A stretch of DNA of 64,000 nt from assembly GCA_003538975.1 (NCBI GenBank), contig DPQQ01000003.1, positions 46,478 through 110,477 of the forward strand. Reading direction: 5' to 3'. The position numbers were made by a program, and so were the translations under genes. Origin of the DNA: Clostridiales bacterium (GTDB lineage Bacteria > Bacillota > Clostridia > Christensenellales > Borkfalkiaceae). The notes beneath the pieces are model-generated. The model was not told where the DNA came from. It was given only the letters and a program-made list of their open reading frames with translations, and did no database searches. Below, in pieces: positions 9,183-16,204 of this stretch. Numbering within the stretch: the stretch's first letter is position 1; each line of letters starts with the position of its first letter.

Positions 9183-9533
9183 TCAGATTAGTCCCTTTCT
9201 CTTAAAAGCATAGCCTAAATCTTTAACGAATTTATCGTAAGAATATTCTTCTTTAACCTTAGGTATAATAACAAAAAAGAAGTTTTGAGCGTCTTTTAAC
9301 TTAAAACTTCTGAAAGATTCGCGCAAAAGTCTTTTGACGCGGTTGCGCTGAACGCTTTTACCGTGGCGTTTTCCGACGGCGTAGCCTACTTTGGTTTCCT
9401 TTTCGGGCATCATAACCAAAGTAAGACTGTCGGTATAGACCTTTTCGCCCTTTTTTAAGACTCTCGAAAAATCTTTTTCTTTTTTCAGTCTGTTATCCAA
9501 TTTGAAACCCCGGTTCCGGAAAAACGGAACCAT
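9183..9533 (-). CDS. rnpA: Ribonuclease P protein component
   Basis: Basic protein subunit that helps RNase P RNA (rnpB at 27.2 kb) mature tRNA 5' ends. Family hallmarks are NRLKKEKDFSRVLKKGEK, a VGYAVGKRHGKSVQRNRVKRLLRESFR stretch containing the RNR signature, and FVIIPK. Length 116 residues, normal. The start is uncertain: an ATG at 9533 is chosen, a TTG at 9539 extends it by two codons, and neither has a strong ribosome site. The first dozen residues are not conserved. It begins about 20 nt after rpmH. Confidence 0.93.
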   Translation of the reverse strand: MVPFFRNRGFKLDNRLKKEKDFSRVLKKGEKVYTDSLTLVMMPEKETKVGYAVGKRHGKSVQRNRVKRLLRESFRSFKLKDAQNFFFVIIPKVKEEYSYDKFVKDLGYAFKRKGLI

Positions 9534-9552
9534 AGTCAAACTTTAAGCTAAA

Positions 9553-9687
9553 TTAAGCGGAAAGTTTATGACGACCTTTATTTCTTCTTCTCGCGAGAAC
9601 GTTTCTGCCGCCCTTGGACTGCATTCTCTTTCTGAATCCGTGAACTTTGCTTCTCTGTCTTTTTTTCGGTTGATAAGTTCTTTTCAT
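9553..9687 (-). CDS. rpmH: 50S ribosomal protein L34
   Basis: A 44-residue, very basic protein of the large ribosomal subunit. It starts [18 protein letters not shown], continues with [17 protein letters not shown] and ends GRHKLSA, matching bL34 along its whole length. GGAAGG lies 7-12 nt upstream as the ribosome site. It is the first gene of the conserved rpmH-rnpA-yidD-yidC-jag cluster. The 225 nt between it and dnaN are AT-rich and probably hold its promoter. Confidence 0.97.
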   Translation of the reverse strand: MKRTYQPKKRQRSKVHGFRKRMQSKGGRNVLARRRNKGRHKLSA

Positions 9688-9911
9688 TTTTATTCCTTCC
9701 TTGTTTAATTCGATTTTATCGAAATTTATTTTTTATTTTCGCAAATTTTTATATAAAAATAAAACTCGCTTTTTAATTTTATTTTTTTTCGGGCGTATTG
9801 TCAAATAATTTAACCTTATTTTACTTTATTTAAGCCTTTATTAAAACAAAATTATTATTTTACCGCTTACTTTCTTGTTTTTTGCCCGTTTTTTTTAATA
9901 TGCGGCTTTCT

Positions 9912-11015
9912 TTAGCCGTTTATTCTTATCGGAATTACGAGATAAGTGTAATCGGTATTGAGTACAGGCATCATAACGCACGGATCTATGGGAGAATTGA
10001 GATTCATGCTGATGAATTCTTCGTCCGTGGTTTTAAGATAGTCGAGTAAATATCTTCCGTTAAAAGCTATCGTTACGTCTTTGCCGTCTACGGTAACGGG
10101 AATATTTTCGTTTACGGTGCCGATTTCGGATTTAGCAAGAACGTTCATAAAGCCGTCTTTTATTTCGAGTTTTACTACGTTAAGCTTTTCCGATCTTGCG
10201 ACTACGCTCGCTCTTTCGATACTGCCGACGAACATCTGTCTGTTTATTCTTACGTTCGTGATGAATTCTTTCGGCATAATATCTTTATATCTTATAAAGT
10301 CGCCCTTTATAAGTCTCGAAATAAGAACGGTATCCGATACTTCTACCTTAAGAGCGTTATCTTCCACGCTTATTCTTAAAACGTCGTCGTCTTTATTTAA
10401 AAGTCTCGTTATTTCCATAAGAGTTCTCGAAGGAACTATGGCTTTGAAGTTACCGGTTTTTAAGATAAGTTCTTTTTTTACGACAGACATTCTGAATCCG
10501 TCGAGAGCGACTACGGTAAGACCGTCGTTATCGATTTCGAAAAGACAGCCCTTAAGAACAGGTCTCGAATCGTCCGTCGCGCATGCAAAAACTGTCTTTT
10601 CTACCACAGATTTGAAATCGGACTGCTTCATATCGAAGTAATTCGCGTTTACATTCTTGCTGATTTTAGGATAATCTTCGGCGTTCATTACTTGAATGTC
10701 AGAATTGCTATCGGCGTATCTTATCTGAAGTTTATCGCCTTCCGGCTTATAAAGTTCGACCTGTTCGCCTTCGAGTTTTTTTACAAAATCGCCGAAAACT
10801 TTACCGGTAACTACGGTTTCGCCTTCCATAAGAACGTCGGCTTTTATAGTTTTTTCGATAGTAAGTTCGGTATCGGTCGCGGTAAGAACAAGTTTGTCCC
10901 CCGAAGCGGAAAGTTTTATTCCTTCGAGCACTGGATTAGTTGTTTTTGAGTTAAGCGCCTTGGATACGGTCAGAACCGCGTCAGAAAGATCAAGACCGTT
11001 GCAAATGAGTTTCAT
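9912..11015 (-). CDS. dnaN: DNA polymerase III beta sliding clamp
   Basis: Ring-shaped processivity clamp of the replicative polymerase. The 367 residues carry the three-domain beta-clamp pattern, from MKLICNGLDLSDAVLTVSKAL through TNPVLEGIKLSA, SDIQVMNAEDYPK, RPVLKGCLFE and RYLLDYL to the C-terminal MPVLNTDYTYLVIPIRING, which has the PI(R/K)I-type end. I start at the ATG at 11015 behind GGAGAC rather than at the upstream in-frame codon at 11054. It points away from the candidate oriC at 11.1-11.5 kb. It is separated from dnaA by about 21 kb, whereas in most Bacillota they are adjacent. Confidence 0.97.
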   Translation of the reverse strand: MKLICNGLDLSDAVLTVSKALNSKTTNPVLEGIKLSASGDKLVLTATDTELTIEKTIKADVLMEGETVVTGKVFGDFVKKLEGEQVELYKPEGDKLQIRYADSNSDIQVMNAEDYPKISKNVNANYFDMKQSDFKSVVEKTVFACATDDSRPVLKGCLFEIDNDGLTVVALDGFRMSVVKKELILKTGNFKAIVPSRTLMEITRLLNKDDDVLRISVEDNALKVEVSDTVLISRLIKGDFIRYKDIMPKEFITNVRINRQMFVGSIERASVVARSEKLNVVKLEIKDGFMNVLAKSEIGTVNENIPVTVDGKDVTIAFNGRYLLDYLKTTDEEFISMNLNSPIDPCVMMPVLNTDYTYLVIPIRING

Positions 11016-11096
11016 ATTGTCTCCGTGATTTTTAATTTGTCGCGTATTTATCACAGGCTCCGCCTGTTACAGGTTTGCATTATTTACAGCTTATAT

Positions 11097-11125
11097 ATTA
11101 TATAATATAAAGGTAAAAAAAGCAA
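11097..11125 (-). promoter_or_regulatory. Probable sigma-A promoter of dnaN
   Basis: On the minus strand TTGCTT (11120-11125) is separated by 17 nt from TATAAT (11097-11102). The start of transcription would be near 11090, leaving a leader of about 75 nt before the dnaN ATG. Confidence 0.55.
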
Positions 11126-11139
11126 ACATATATGACAAA

Positions 11140-11515
11140 AAGTTATCAACCGCTTTATCGGACGTTTTTACGGATTTTTTATGAATTTTTAAAGAAAAAA
11201 CTTTCCGTCCTTTCGGTTGTAAGATTTATTTTTAAACTTTTTTAAATAATATCGGTAATATCAGTATAACTCGGTTGAATTGTTGAAAAGTATAAAAATA
11301 TCATTAAAAAACTTAATATTTTAAAGTGTAAAAAGTGTTTGTAACTTTGTTTGTTCAGGTTGAAATTTATGTTAATTGTTTGTAAAGAGAGTTGATAACT
11401 TCTTCCGGCTTTGATTTTAATTAAAAAATAAAGAAAGCGTTAAAAAGTTATCTACAAAGTTATCAACCGTGTTAAAAACTTAATTTTAAATTTTGTCGAG
11501 AATGTTGATAATTTT
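11140..11515. other. oriC: Candidate chromosomal origin (oriC) with a DnaA-box cluster
   Basis: The AT-rich gap between divergent dnaN and rsmG contains five 9-mers matching TTATC(A/T)AC(A/C/T), variants of the TTATCCACA DnaA box. They are at 11143-11151 (+), 11390-11398 (-), 11448-11456 (+), 11460-11468 (+) and 11503-11511 (-). Four lie within 122 bp. Long A/T runs next to them could be the unwinding element. The dnaA-recF gap at 33.3-33.5 kb holds no such cluster, so this is the better candidate. Confidence 0.65.
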
Positions 11516-11533
11516 TTTTTTACGTGATATAAT
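11505..11533 (+). promoter_or_regulatory. rsmG promoter overlapping a DnaA box
   Basis: TTGATA (11505-11510), a 17-nt spacer and TATAAT (11528-11533). The predicted start falls on or beside the rsmG ATG at 11540, and no ribosome-binding site is present, so the message looks leaderless. The -35 hexamer lies inside the DnaA-box-like 9-mer at 11503-11511. Confidence 0.65.
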
Positions 11534-11539
11534 CGGAAT

Positions 11540-12220
11540 ATGAAAACATTTTTTGACGAAGCAGGTATAAAAGTATCGGACGAACAGCTTAATATGTTCG
11601 CCGCATATAAAGATCTTTTAAAAACTTATAACGACAGGTTTAATCTTACCGCTATAACCGAAGACGAAGAGATTATAAAAAAGCATTTTATAGACAGCGT
11701 TTTATATTGCGACAAATTAAACGGAAAAACGCTTATAGACGTAGGTTCCGGCGGCGGGTTTCCGGCTGTTCCGATTAAGATTATGCGTCCCGATATAGAA
11801 GTTACCATGCTCGAGGCGACAGGTAAAAAGTGCATGTTTCTGAGCGAAGTCGTAAAGGAGCTTAATCTTACCGGCGTAAATGTTATAAATAACAGAGCCG
11901 AAGAACTTGCAAAAGATATTAAGTACAGAGAAAGCTTCGATATATGCACGGCGAGAGCGGTCGCGAGGCTCAACACGCTTTCGGAATACTGTATGCCGTT
12001 TGTTAAACCGGGTGGAAATTTTATTGCATTCAAAGCCGATGCGGAAGAAGAGATAAAAGAAGCCATGAACGCCGTAAAAATACTCGGCGGTAAGCTTGAA
12101 GGTACGGTTTCATTCGACCTGTTCGGTAATAAACGTACCGTTGTTGTTATAAATAAGGTACAAAAAACGCCCGAAAAGTATCCGCGCGGAAACGGAAAGG
12201 AACGTAAAAAGCCGTTATGA
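11540..12220 (+). CDS. rsmG: 16S rRNA (guanine-N7) methyltransferase RsmG
   Basis: S-adenosylmethionine-dependent enzyme (GidB) that methylates a guanine in the 530 loop of 16S rRNA. The 226 residues include NLTAITEDEEIIKKHFIDS, the cofactor loop DVGSGGGFPAVPIKI near 72-86, the acidic end of strand 2 in MLEATGKK, and CTARAVARL. Length is normal. There is no Shine-Dalgarno sequence; the promoter places the 5' end at the ATG. The last 4 nt overlap the next gene. In many bacteria rsmG sits beside mnmG near the origin; here mnmG is 18 kb away. Confidence 0.94.
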   Translation: MKTFFDEAGIKVSDEQLNMFAAYKDLLKTYNDRFNLTAITEDEEIIKKHFIDSVLYCDKLNGKTLIDVGSGGGFPAVPIKIMRPDIEVTMLEATGKKCMFLSEVVKELNLTGVNVINNRAEELAKDIKYRESFDICTARAVARLNTLSEYCMPFVKPGGNFIAFKADAEEEIKEAMNAVKILGGKLEGTVSFDLFGNKRTVVVINKVQKTPEKYPRGNGKERKKPL

Positions 12221-12777
12221 AGAACTATCTCGACGCGGTATACGAGTTTCCGCAAGAAACCGCATGTACGGTTACCGGTCATAGAATACTCGAACGCAAA
12301 TTCGATAAAAGCATATTAAAAAGCGATCTTGCCGAAATAATAAAAAGCGGATATAACGTTTTTAACGTCGGCATGGCGATGGGGTTCGATATGGCTTGCT
12401 TCAAAGCTTTGTCGGAACTTAAAAAAATATATAAAGACATAAAGATCGTTGCGTGCATTCCGTGTGAAAATCAGTACGAATACTACCCGCAGAATATAAG
12501 AACGGAATATTCGGAATTTTTAAAAGTCGCCGATAAAATTTATGTTCTTCAAGAAACTTACGATGAATTTTGTATGAGAAACCGTAATATCTTTATGGTA
12601 AAAAATTGCTCGCTCGTGTACTCTTATATGTATAAAATTTCGGGCGGGACATATCAGACTGTAAGACTTGCTTCCGATTATGACAAACCGATAAAATCTT
12701 ACGGATTTTCGGTAAACTTAAACGAAATCGGTTCCTGTAAAGTGCCGACGGAAAATAAGACAGAAGAAAACAAATAA
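12217..12777 (+). CDS. SLOG-family (DUF1273, YpsA-like) protein
   Basis: A 186-residue cytoplasmic protein of the SLOG Rossmann-like superfamily, close to the YpsA/DUF1273 branch. The N-terminal CTVTGHR motif at about 17-23 is the family signature for nucleotide or nucleotide-sugar binding. It is followed by NVGMAMGFDMACFKAL near 49-64 and CIPCENQYEYYP near 84-95. The substrate is unknown. YpsA in Bacillus affects cell division, but that cannot be assumed here. Its ATG overlaps the rsmG stop (ATGA) and a strong terminator follows immediately, so rsmG and this gene form a two-gene operon. Confidence 0.8.
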   Translation: MKNYLDAVYEFPQETACTVTGHRILERKFDKSILKSDLAEIIKSGYNVFNVGMAMGFDMACFKALSELKKIYKDIKIVACIPCENQYEYYPQNIRTEYSEFLKVADKIYVLQETYDEFCMRNRNIFMVKNCSLVYSYMYKISGGTYQTVRLASDYDKPIKSYGFSVNLNEIGSCKVPTENKTEENK

Positions 12778-12806
12778 CCCTTGCTTAAATAAAGCAAGGG
12801 TTATTT
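12772..12806 (+). terminator. Terminator of the rsmG-SLOG operon
   Basis: A 15-bp stem, AAATAACCCTTGCTT with AAGCAAGGGTTATTT; the upstream arm overlaps the SLOG stop codon. It is symmetrical and may also serve the opposite strand. Confidence 0.85.
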
Positions 12807-12895
12807 GTTTAATATTTATTTTAATCAAAAAACGATTTTAATTATAAAAATAAAGAACCGATAAAATGTTGTTTTATTGTGCTTTTTGAGACGAA

Positions 12896-13456
12896 TTAAA
12901 GCATTATTTCAAAATAAAGGTATGTGTCGTCGCTACCTGTGTTATTGAAACCCGACCGCAAAAGGGTATTTTTTGAAGCGGTGTTTTGCAAAAAACATTT
13001 TGCTTTTATAACCGAAGGTTTAAACTTTTTAATATACTCTACCATAGCTTTTACGGTTTCGGTAGCGAATCCGAACCCCTGATAATTTTTAAAAAGTCTT
13101 ATTCCTATCTCGACTTCTCCGTTTTTATTAAAGTTATGAAAAACTCCTTCGCCTATCATTTTATTGTGAGGATAGTCGCTGTTATTTTTTATTGAATTTT
13201 CGTTTTTAAGTCTTATAGCGAGAGAATATTCTTCTTTTTTATTTTTAAGCGAAGTCATAAAGTCGTAAAAATAATCGGGCGAAGGCTTTTTGTTTTCGGG
13301 TAAATCTTCATGGTAATCGTATCCCCAGTATTTATTGAGTTTGTCGTCTGTGTAAAGAGCGTAATATTCCGCTTTATCGTCCGGAGTAACGTCGTTTATT
13401 ATGAGTCTTTCGGTTTCTATAACCGGATTTTTTATTTTATCGAAAAGCAGTTTCAT
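12896..13456 (-). CDS. GNAT-family N-acetyltransferase (RimJ/RimL-like)
   Basis: A 186-residue acetyl-CoA-dependent acetyltransferase. It opens with the ETERLIINDVTPDDKAEYYAL segment typical of RimJ/RimL relatives. Motif A is EIGIRLFKNYQGFGFATETVKAM (around 117-139), with the QGFGFA pyrophosphate loop, and it ends with ASKNTLLRSGF, the conserved C-terminal element. The acceptor could be a protein N terminus or a small amine; the sequence does not decide. It is monocistronic and faces away from the rsmG unit. Confidence 0.8.
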   Translation of the reverse strand: MKLLFDKIKNPVIETERLIINDVTPDDKAEYYALYTDDKLNKYWGYDYHEDLPENKKPSPDYFYDFMTSLKNKKEEYSLAIRLKNENSIKNNSDYPHNKMIGEGVFHNFNKNGEVEIGIRLFKNYQGFGFATETVKAMVEYIKKFKPSVIKAKCFLQNTASKNTLLRSGFNNTGSDDTYLYFEIML

Positions 13457-13557
13457 TTTATAATTTATTTTTGTTTTTAATGAGTTTTATGATTATTGGG
13501 TATATTTAAAATATAGTGTAAGAGTAAAAATCGTTATAATCATAGTGCTAAAGTTAA

Positions 13558-13582
13558 GGCTCGCTTTATTAAAAAGCGAGCC
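13558..13582 (-). terminator. Terminator after the SPFH/NfeD operon
   Basis: GGCTCGCTT pairs with AAGCGAGCC about 20 nt beyond the SPFH stop on the minus strand. The following T content is modest on this strand and better on the other. Confidence 0.7.
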
Positions 13583-13599
13583 TTTTATAACGATTTATA

Positions 13600-14535
13600 T
13601 TACTTATTTTCGGCGAGCTTTGTTGCCGCAGTCGTTTTTGTCGTTTTGGTTGCAGTTGTCTGAGTGGTTTTATCGTCTTCTACAACCGCTTTAAGACTTG
13701 CGAGTAAGCCTGAAACGTTCTGAATTTCGCTCGGAACTACTATTTTGGTACTCTTTCCGTCCGCTAAAACTTTCAACGCTTCATAGCCTTTTAAGGTAAG
13801 GTAAGCCGCGTTCGGGTTTGCTTCGTTAATAAGTCTTATCGCTTCGGCGGCACCTTCGGCTTCCGCTATAACGGCGGCTTTTTTAGCTTCCGCGCGTAAA
13901 ATAGTGGATTCTTTTTCGCCTTCGGCTACAAGAATACTGCTCCGTTTTTCGCCTTCCGCTTTTAATATCTGTTCACGTCTTTCGCGTTCCGCTCTCATCT
14001 GTTTTTCCATCGCTTGCTGAATATCTTTGGGCGGGAGTATGTTTTTGAGTTCTACACGGTTGATTTTTATACCCCACGGATCGGTTGCTTCGTCGAGAAT
14101 AATTCTCATTTTTGCGTTTACCGTATCTCTCGAAGTAAGCGTTCCGTCAAGTTCGAGTTCGCCGACAAGGTTACGAAGAGTTGTCGCGGTAAGATTTTCG
14201 ATAGCCATAAGAGGACTTTCGACGCCGTAGGTGAAGAGCTTCGGATCGGTTACCTGAAAGTATACCACGGTATCTATCTGCATGGTTACGTTATCTTTGG
14301 TGATAACCGCCTGCGGTCTGAAGTCGGCTACTTTTTCTTTAAGAGAAATAGGCTTTAATGTTCTGTCGATAAACGGTGCGATAAAATGCAGTCCGGATTC
14401 GAGCGTTTTATGGTATTTTCCTATTCTTTCGACGATTACTATTGTTGATTGTCTTACAATTTTTACGCATGTCGCAAGTATCACTATAAGTACGACTATT
14501 AAAACTACAAGAGCGATGATTAAACCGGTTTTCAT
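13600..14535 (-). CDS. SPFH/band-7 (stomatin-like, QmcA) membrane protein
   Basis: A 311-residue protein anchored by one N-terminal membrane segment (about 5-25), followed by a band-7 domain (VRQSTIVIVERIGKYHKTLESGLHFI onward, about 28-190). A coiled coil rich in Glu/Arg/Lys/Ala follows (QMRAERERREQILKAEGEK, about 190-240), and the tail is Thr/Lys-rich. Family members oligomerise in membrane microdomains and scaffold proteases, notably FtsH, which is encoded 1.7 kb away. It lies 1 nt after the NfeD-like gene, the standard pairing. Confidence 0.88.
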   Translation of the reverse strand: MKTGLIIALVVLIVVLIVILATCVKIVRQSTIVIVERIGKYHKTLESGLHFIAPFIDRTLKPISLKEKVADFRPQAVITKDNVTMQIDTVVYFQVTDPKLFTYGVESPLMAIENLTATTLRNLVGELELDGTLTSRDTVNAKMRIILDEATDPWGIKINRVELKNILPPKDIQQAMEKQMRAERERREQILKAEGEKRSSILVAEGEKESTILRAEAKKAAVIAEAEGAAEAIRLINEANPNAAYLTLKGYEALKVLADGKSTKIVVPSEIQNVSGLLASLKAVVEDDKTTQTTATKTTKTTAATKLAENK

Positions 14536-14536
14536 G

Positions 14537-14965
14537 TCATTTTACCTCCCTGACAATAAGTTTGTTTCCTTTTATTTCCACCACTTTTACCAAAGAACCT
14601 TCTTTAAGTTCCGCCGTTTCGTCTTCTAAAGAAGCGCTCCATACAACCCCGTTTATTTTTACGGAACCTGGCGTCTGAAAGGCTATCGGCGTTATAAGTT
14701 TGAGTTCTTTTCCGATTAAAAGATCGGTATTGGTTTTTGATTTGTCTTTCGAAAGATACTGTATGAGTTTCTTTCTGAAAAATATGATAAAGAGCACGGT
14801 CGCGACAGCGAATACTCCTACCTGTATCGCCCAATGTACGCCAAACAGCGCCAGAACGAGAGCGATCAGCGCGCCGGGAACGAACCATATTCCTACGAGT
14901 TCGACCGTGGCTATTTCAACTACGATCGCAAGTAAAATTATCGCAACCCATATGTAAACCCACAT
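14537..14965 (-). CDS. NfeD-like membrane protein
   Basis: A 142-residue protein with three or four membrane segments (about 5-27, 30-50, 52-70) followed by an OB-fold domain at about 85-142 (LIGKELKLITPI, GSVKINGVVWSA, VKVVEIKGNKLIVREV). This is the short NfeD form that accompanies SPFH proteins such as QmcA. It starts behind AGGAGGA and is the first gene of a two-gene operon with the SPFH gene. The catalytic serine-protease part of long NfeD proteins is absent. Confidence 0.85.
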   Translation of the reverse strand: MWVYIWVAIILLAIVVEIATVELVGIWFVPGALIALVLALFGVHWAIQVGVFAVATVLFIIFFRKKLIQYLSKDKSKTNTDLLIGKELKLITPIAFQTPGSVKINGVVWSASLEDETAELKEGSLVKVVEIKGNKLIVREVK

Positions 14966-15118
14966 TCGCTTTTATCCTCCTTATTATTTTCTGTTTCGGC
15001 TGTTTCGTTGTTTACTGAAAATATTTACGGTTATTTATTTTATTTAATTCCGATATATTTCTTAATGTGTTTTGATAAACAACATATCCGATATTAAGAT
15101 ACGAATAAATTTATAAAA

Positions 15119-16012
15119 TTATTTCATGTTCTTTTCGACAAAATCGATAATGTCTGCGATTCTGTCAAGATCTTCTTTTATGTAATAGTCTATATAAATT
15201 CTGCCCTTTGTTTCGTTGCCGATGGCGTTGACCTTAGTTCCGAGAACTCTCTGCATGCGCGAGATAAATTCTTTTAAGTCCGCGCTCTGTTCTACGTGCG
15301 GCTTTTTCTTTTTTTCTTCCGGCGGAGTGAAGTAATCTTTAACCTTTTCTTCGACGTCTCTTACCGACATGCCTGTTTTTACCGCTTCTTTGGCGAATTT
15401 AATCTGTTCGCTTTCGGGTAAAGTGATCAAAGCTCTCGCATGTCCGGCGGAAAGCTTGTTATTAGCGACAAGGCTTACTACGTCGGGAGTAAGGCTTAAA
15501 AGTCTTAAGGTGTTTGCTATAGCCGGACGGGATTTGCCTATTCTGTCGGCAAGTTCTTCCTGCGTTAAGCCGTAATCGTCCATGAGCGAACGCATCGCAG
15601 TAGCCGATTCGATGGGATTAAGATCTTCTCTCTGTAAATTTTCGATAAGAGAGATTTCTTTAATCTGTCTTTCGGTGTAATTTTTGATTATTACCGGAAT
15701 TTTTTTAAGTCCCGCTATACGGCTCGCTCTCCAACGTCTTTCGCCGGCGATTATCATGTACTTGCCGTTGCCTTCGTCGTTAACGATAATGGGCATTATT
15801 ACGCCATGTTTTTTTATCGAATCAGCGAGTTCGTTGAGTGCGGTTTCATCAAAGACCTTTCTCGGCTGGTTTGGGTTTGCAAAAACCGATCCTATATCTA
15901 CTTCCGAAACCGTCTGTTTTTTATCTTCGTTGAATAAGATATTTCTTCCGTAGTCTTCTTCCGCGTCCGAAAATATGGACGCAAGTCCTTTGCCGAGTCC
16001 TTTGTTCTTCAT
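15119..16012 (-). CDS. parB: Chromosome partitioning protein ParB (Spo0J)
   Basis: A CTP-dependent clamp that loads at parS and organises the origin region. The 297 residues contain the NPNQPRKVF box near 47-54, the GERRWRA CTP/arginine motif at 90-96, ENLQREDLNPIE at 124-135, a helix-turn-helix near 149-172 (LTQEELADRIGKSRPAIANTL) and a C-terminal dimerisation domain (about 250-297). Two parS sites lie 5 kb away at 21080-21123. No parA (soj) is adjacent or anywhere in this window, which is unusual. The ribosome site AAGGAG lies just upstream. Confidence 0.95.
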   Translation of the reverse strand: MKNKGLGKGLASIFSDAEEDYGRNILFNEDKKQTVSEVDIGSVFANPNQPRKVFDETALNELADSIKKHGVIMPIIVNDEGNGKYMIIAGERRWRASRIAGLKKIPVIIKNYTERQIKEISLIENLQREDLNPIESATAMRSLMDDYGLTQEELADRIGKSRPAIANTLRLLSLTPDVVSLVANNKLSAGHARALITLPESEQIKFAKEAVKTGMSVRDVEEKVKDYFTPPEEKKKKPHVEQSADLKEFISRMQRVLGTKVNAIGNETKGRIYIDYYIKEDLDRIADIIDFVEKNMK

Positions 16013-16094
16013 ATTTTTCTCCTTATATAACCCGATAAAAATTTTTATTTTTACCGGAGTTGTGCCTTCCTTTCTCTTTTTTATTACTCTTTGT

Positions 16095-16117
16095 GGTAAT
16101 GTTTCGGTAATACAGGT
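16095..16117 (-). repeat. Dispersed 23-nt intergenic repeat, copy 2
   Basis: On the minus strand it reads ACCTGTATTACCGAAACA, then TT, then ACC, 20 of 23 positions identical to the copy at 51406-51428. It lies between parB and ftsH. Confidence 0.6.
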
Positions 16118-16153
16118 TGTATAAAACTGTTCCGGTTTTATGGTTTTATTTTA

Positions 16154-16193
16154 ATTATTTCGTAGCGGATGAATTTATCCGCTACGAAATAAT
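16154..16193. terminator. Long perfect hairpin between ftsH and parB
   Basis: A 17-bp perfect stem with a 6-nt loop lies 12 nt after the ftsH stop (minus strand). The outer arms are AT-rich (ATTATTT) and there is no clean T tract. It probably ends or insulates ftsH transcription before parB, but could be a processing hairpin. Confidence 0.6.
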
Positions 16194-16204
16194 GCGCTTA
16201 AAAA

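Noticed and set aside
12935..12957. Match to the 23-nt dispersed repeat inside the GNAT gene
   Set aside because: The sequence encodes the conserved C-terminal GNAT element (SGFNNTGSDD), so the match is probably chance; not counted as a copy.
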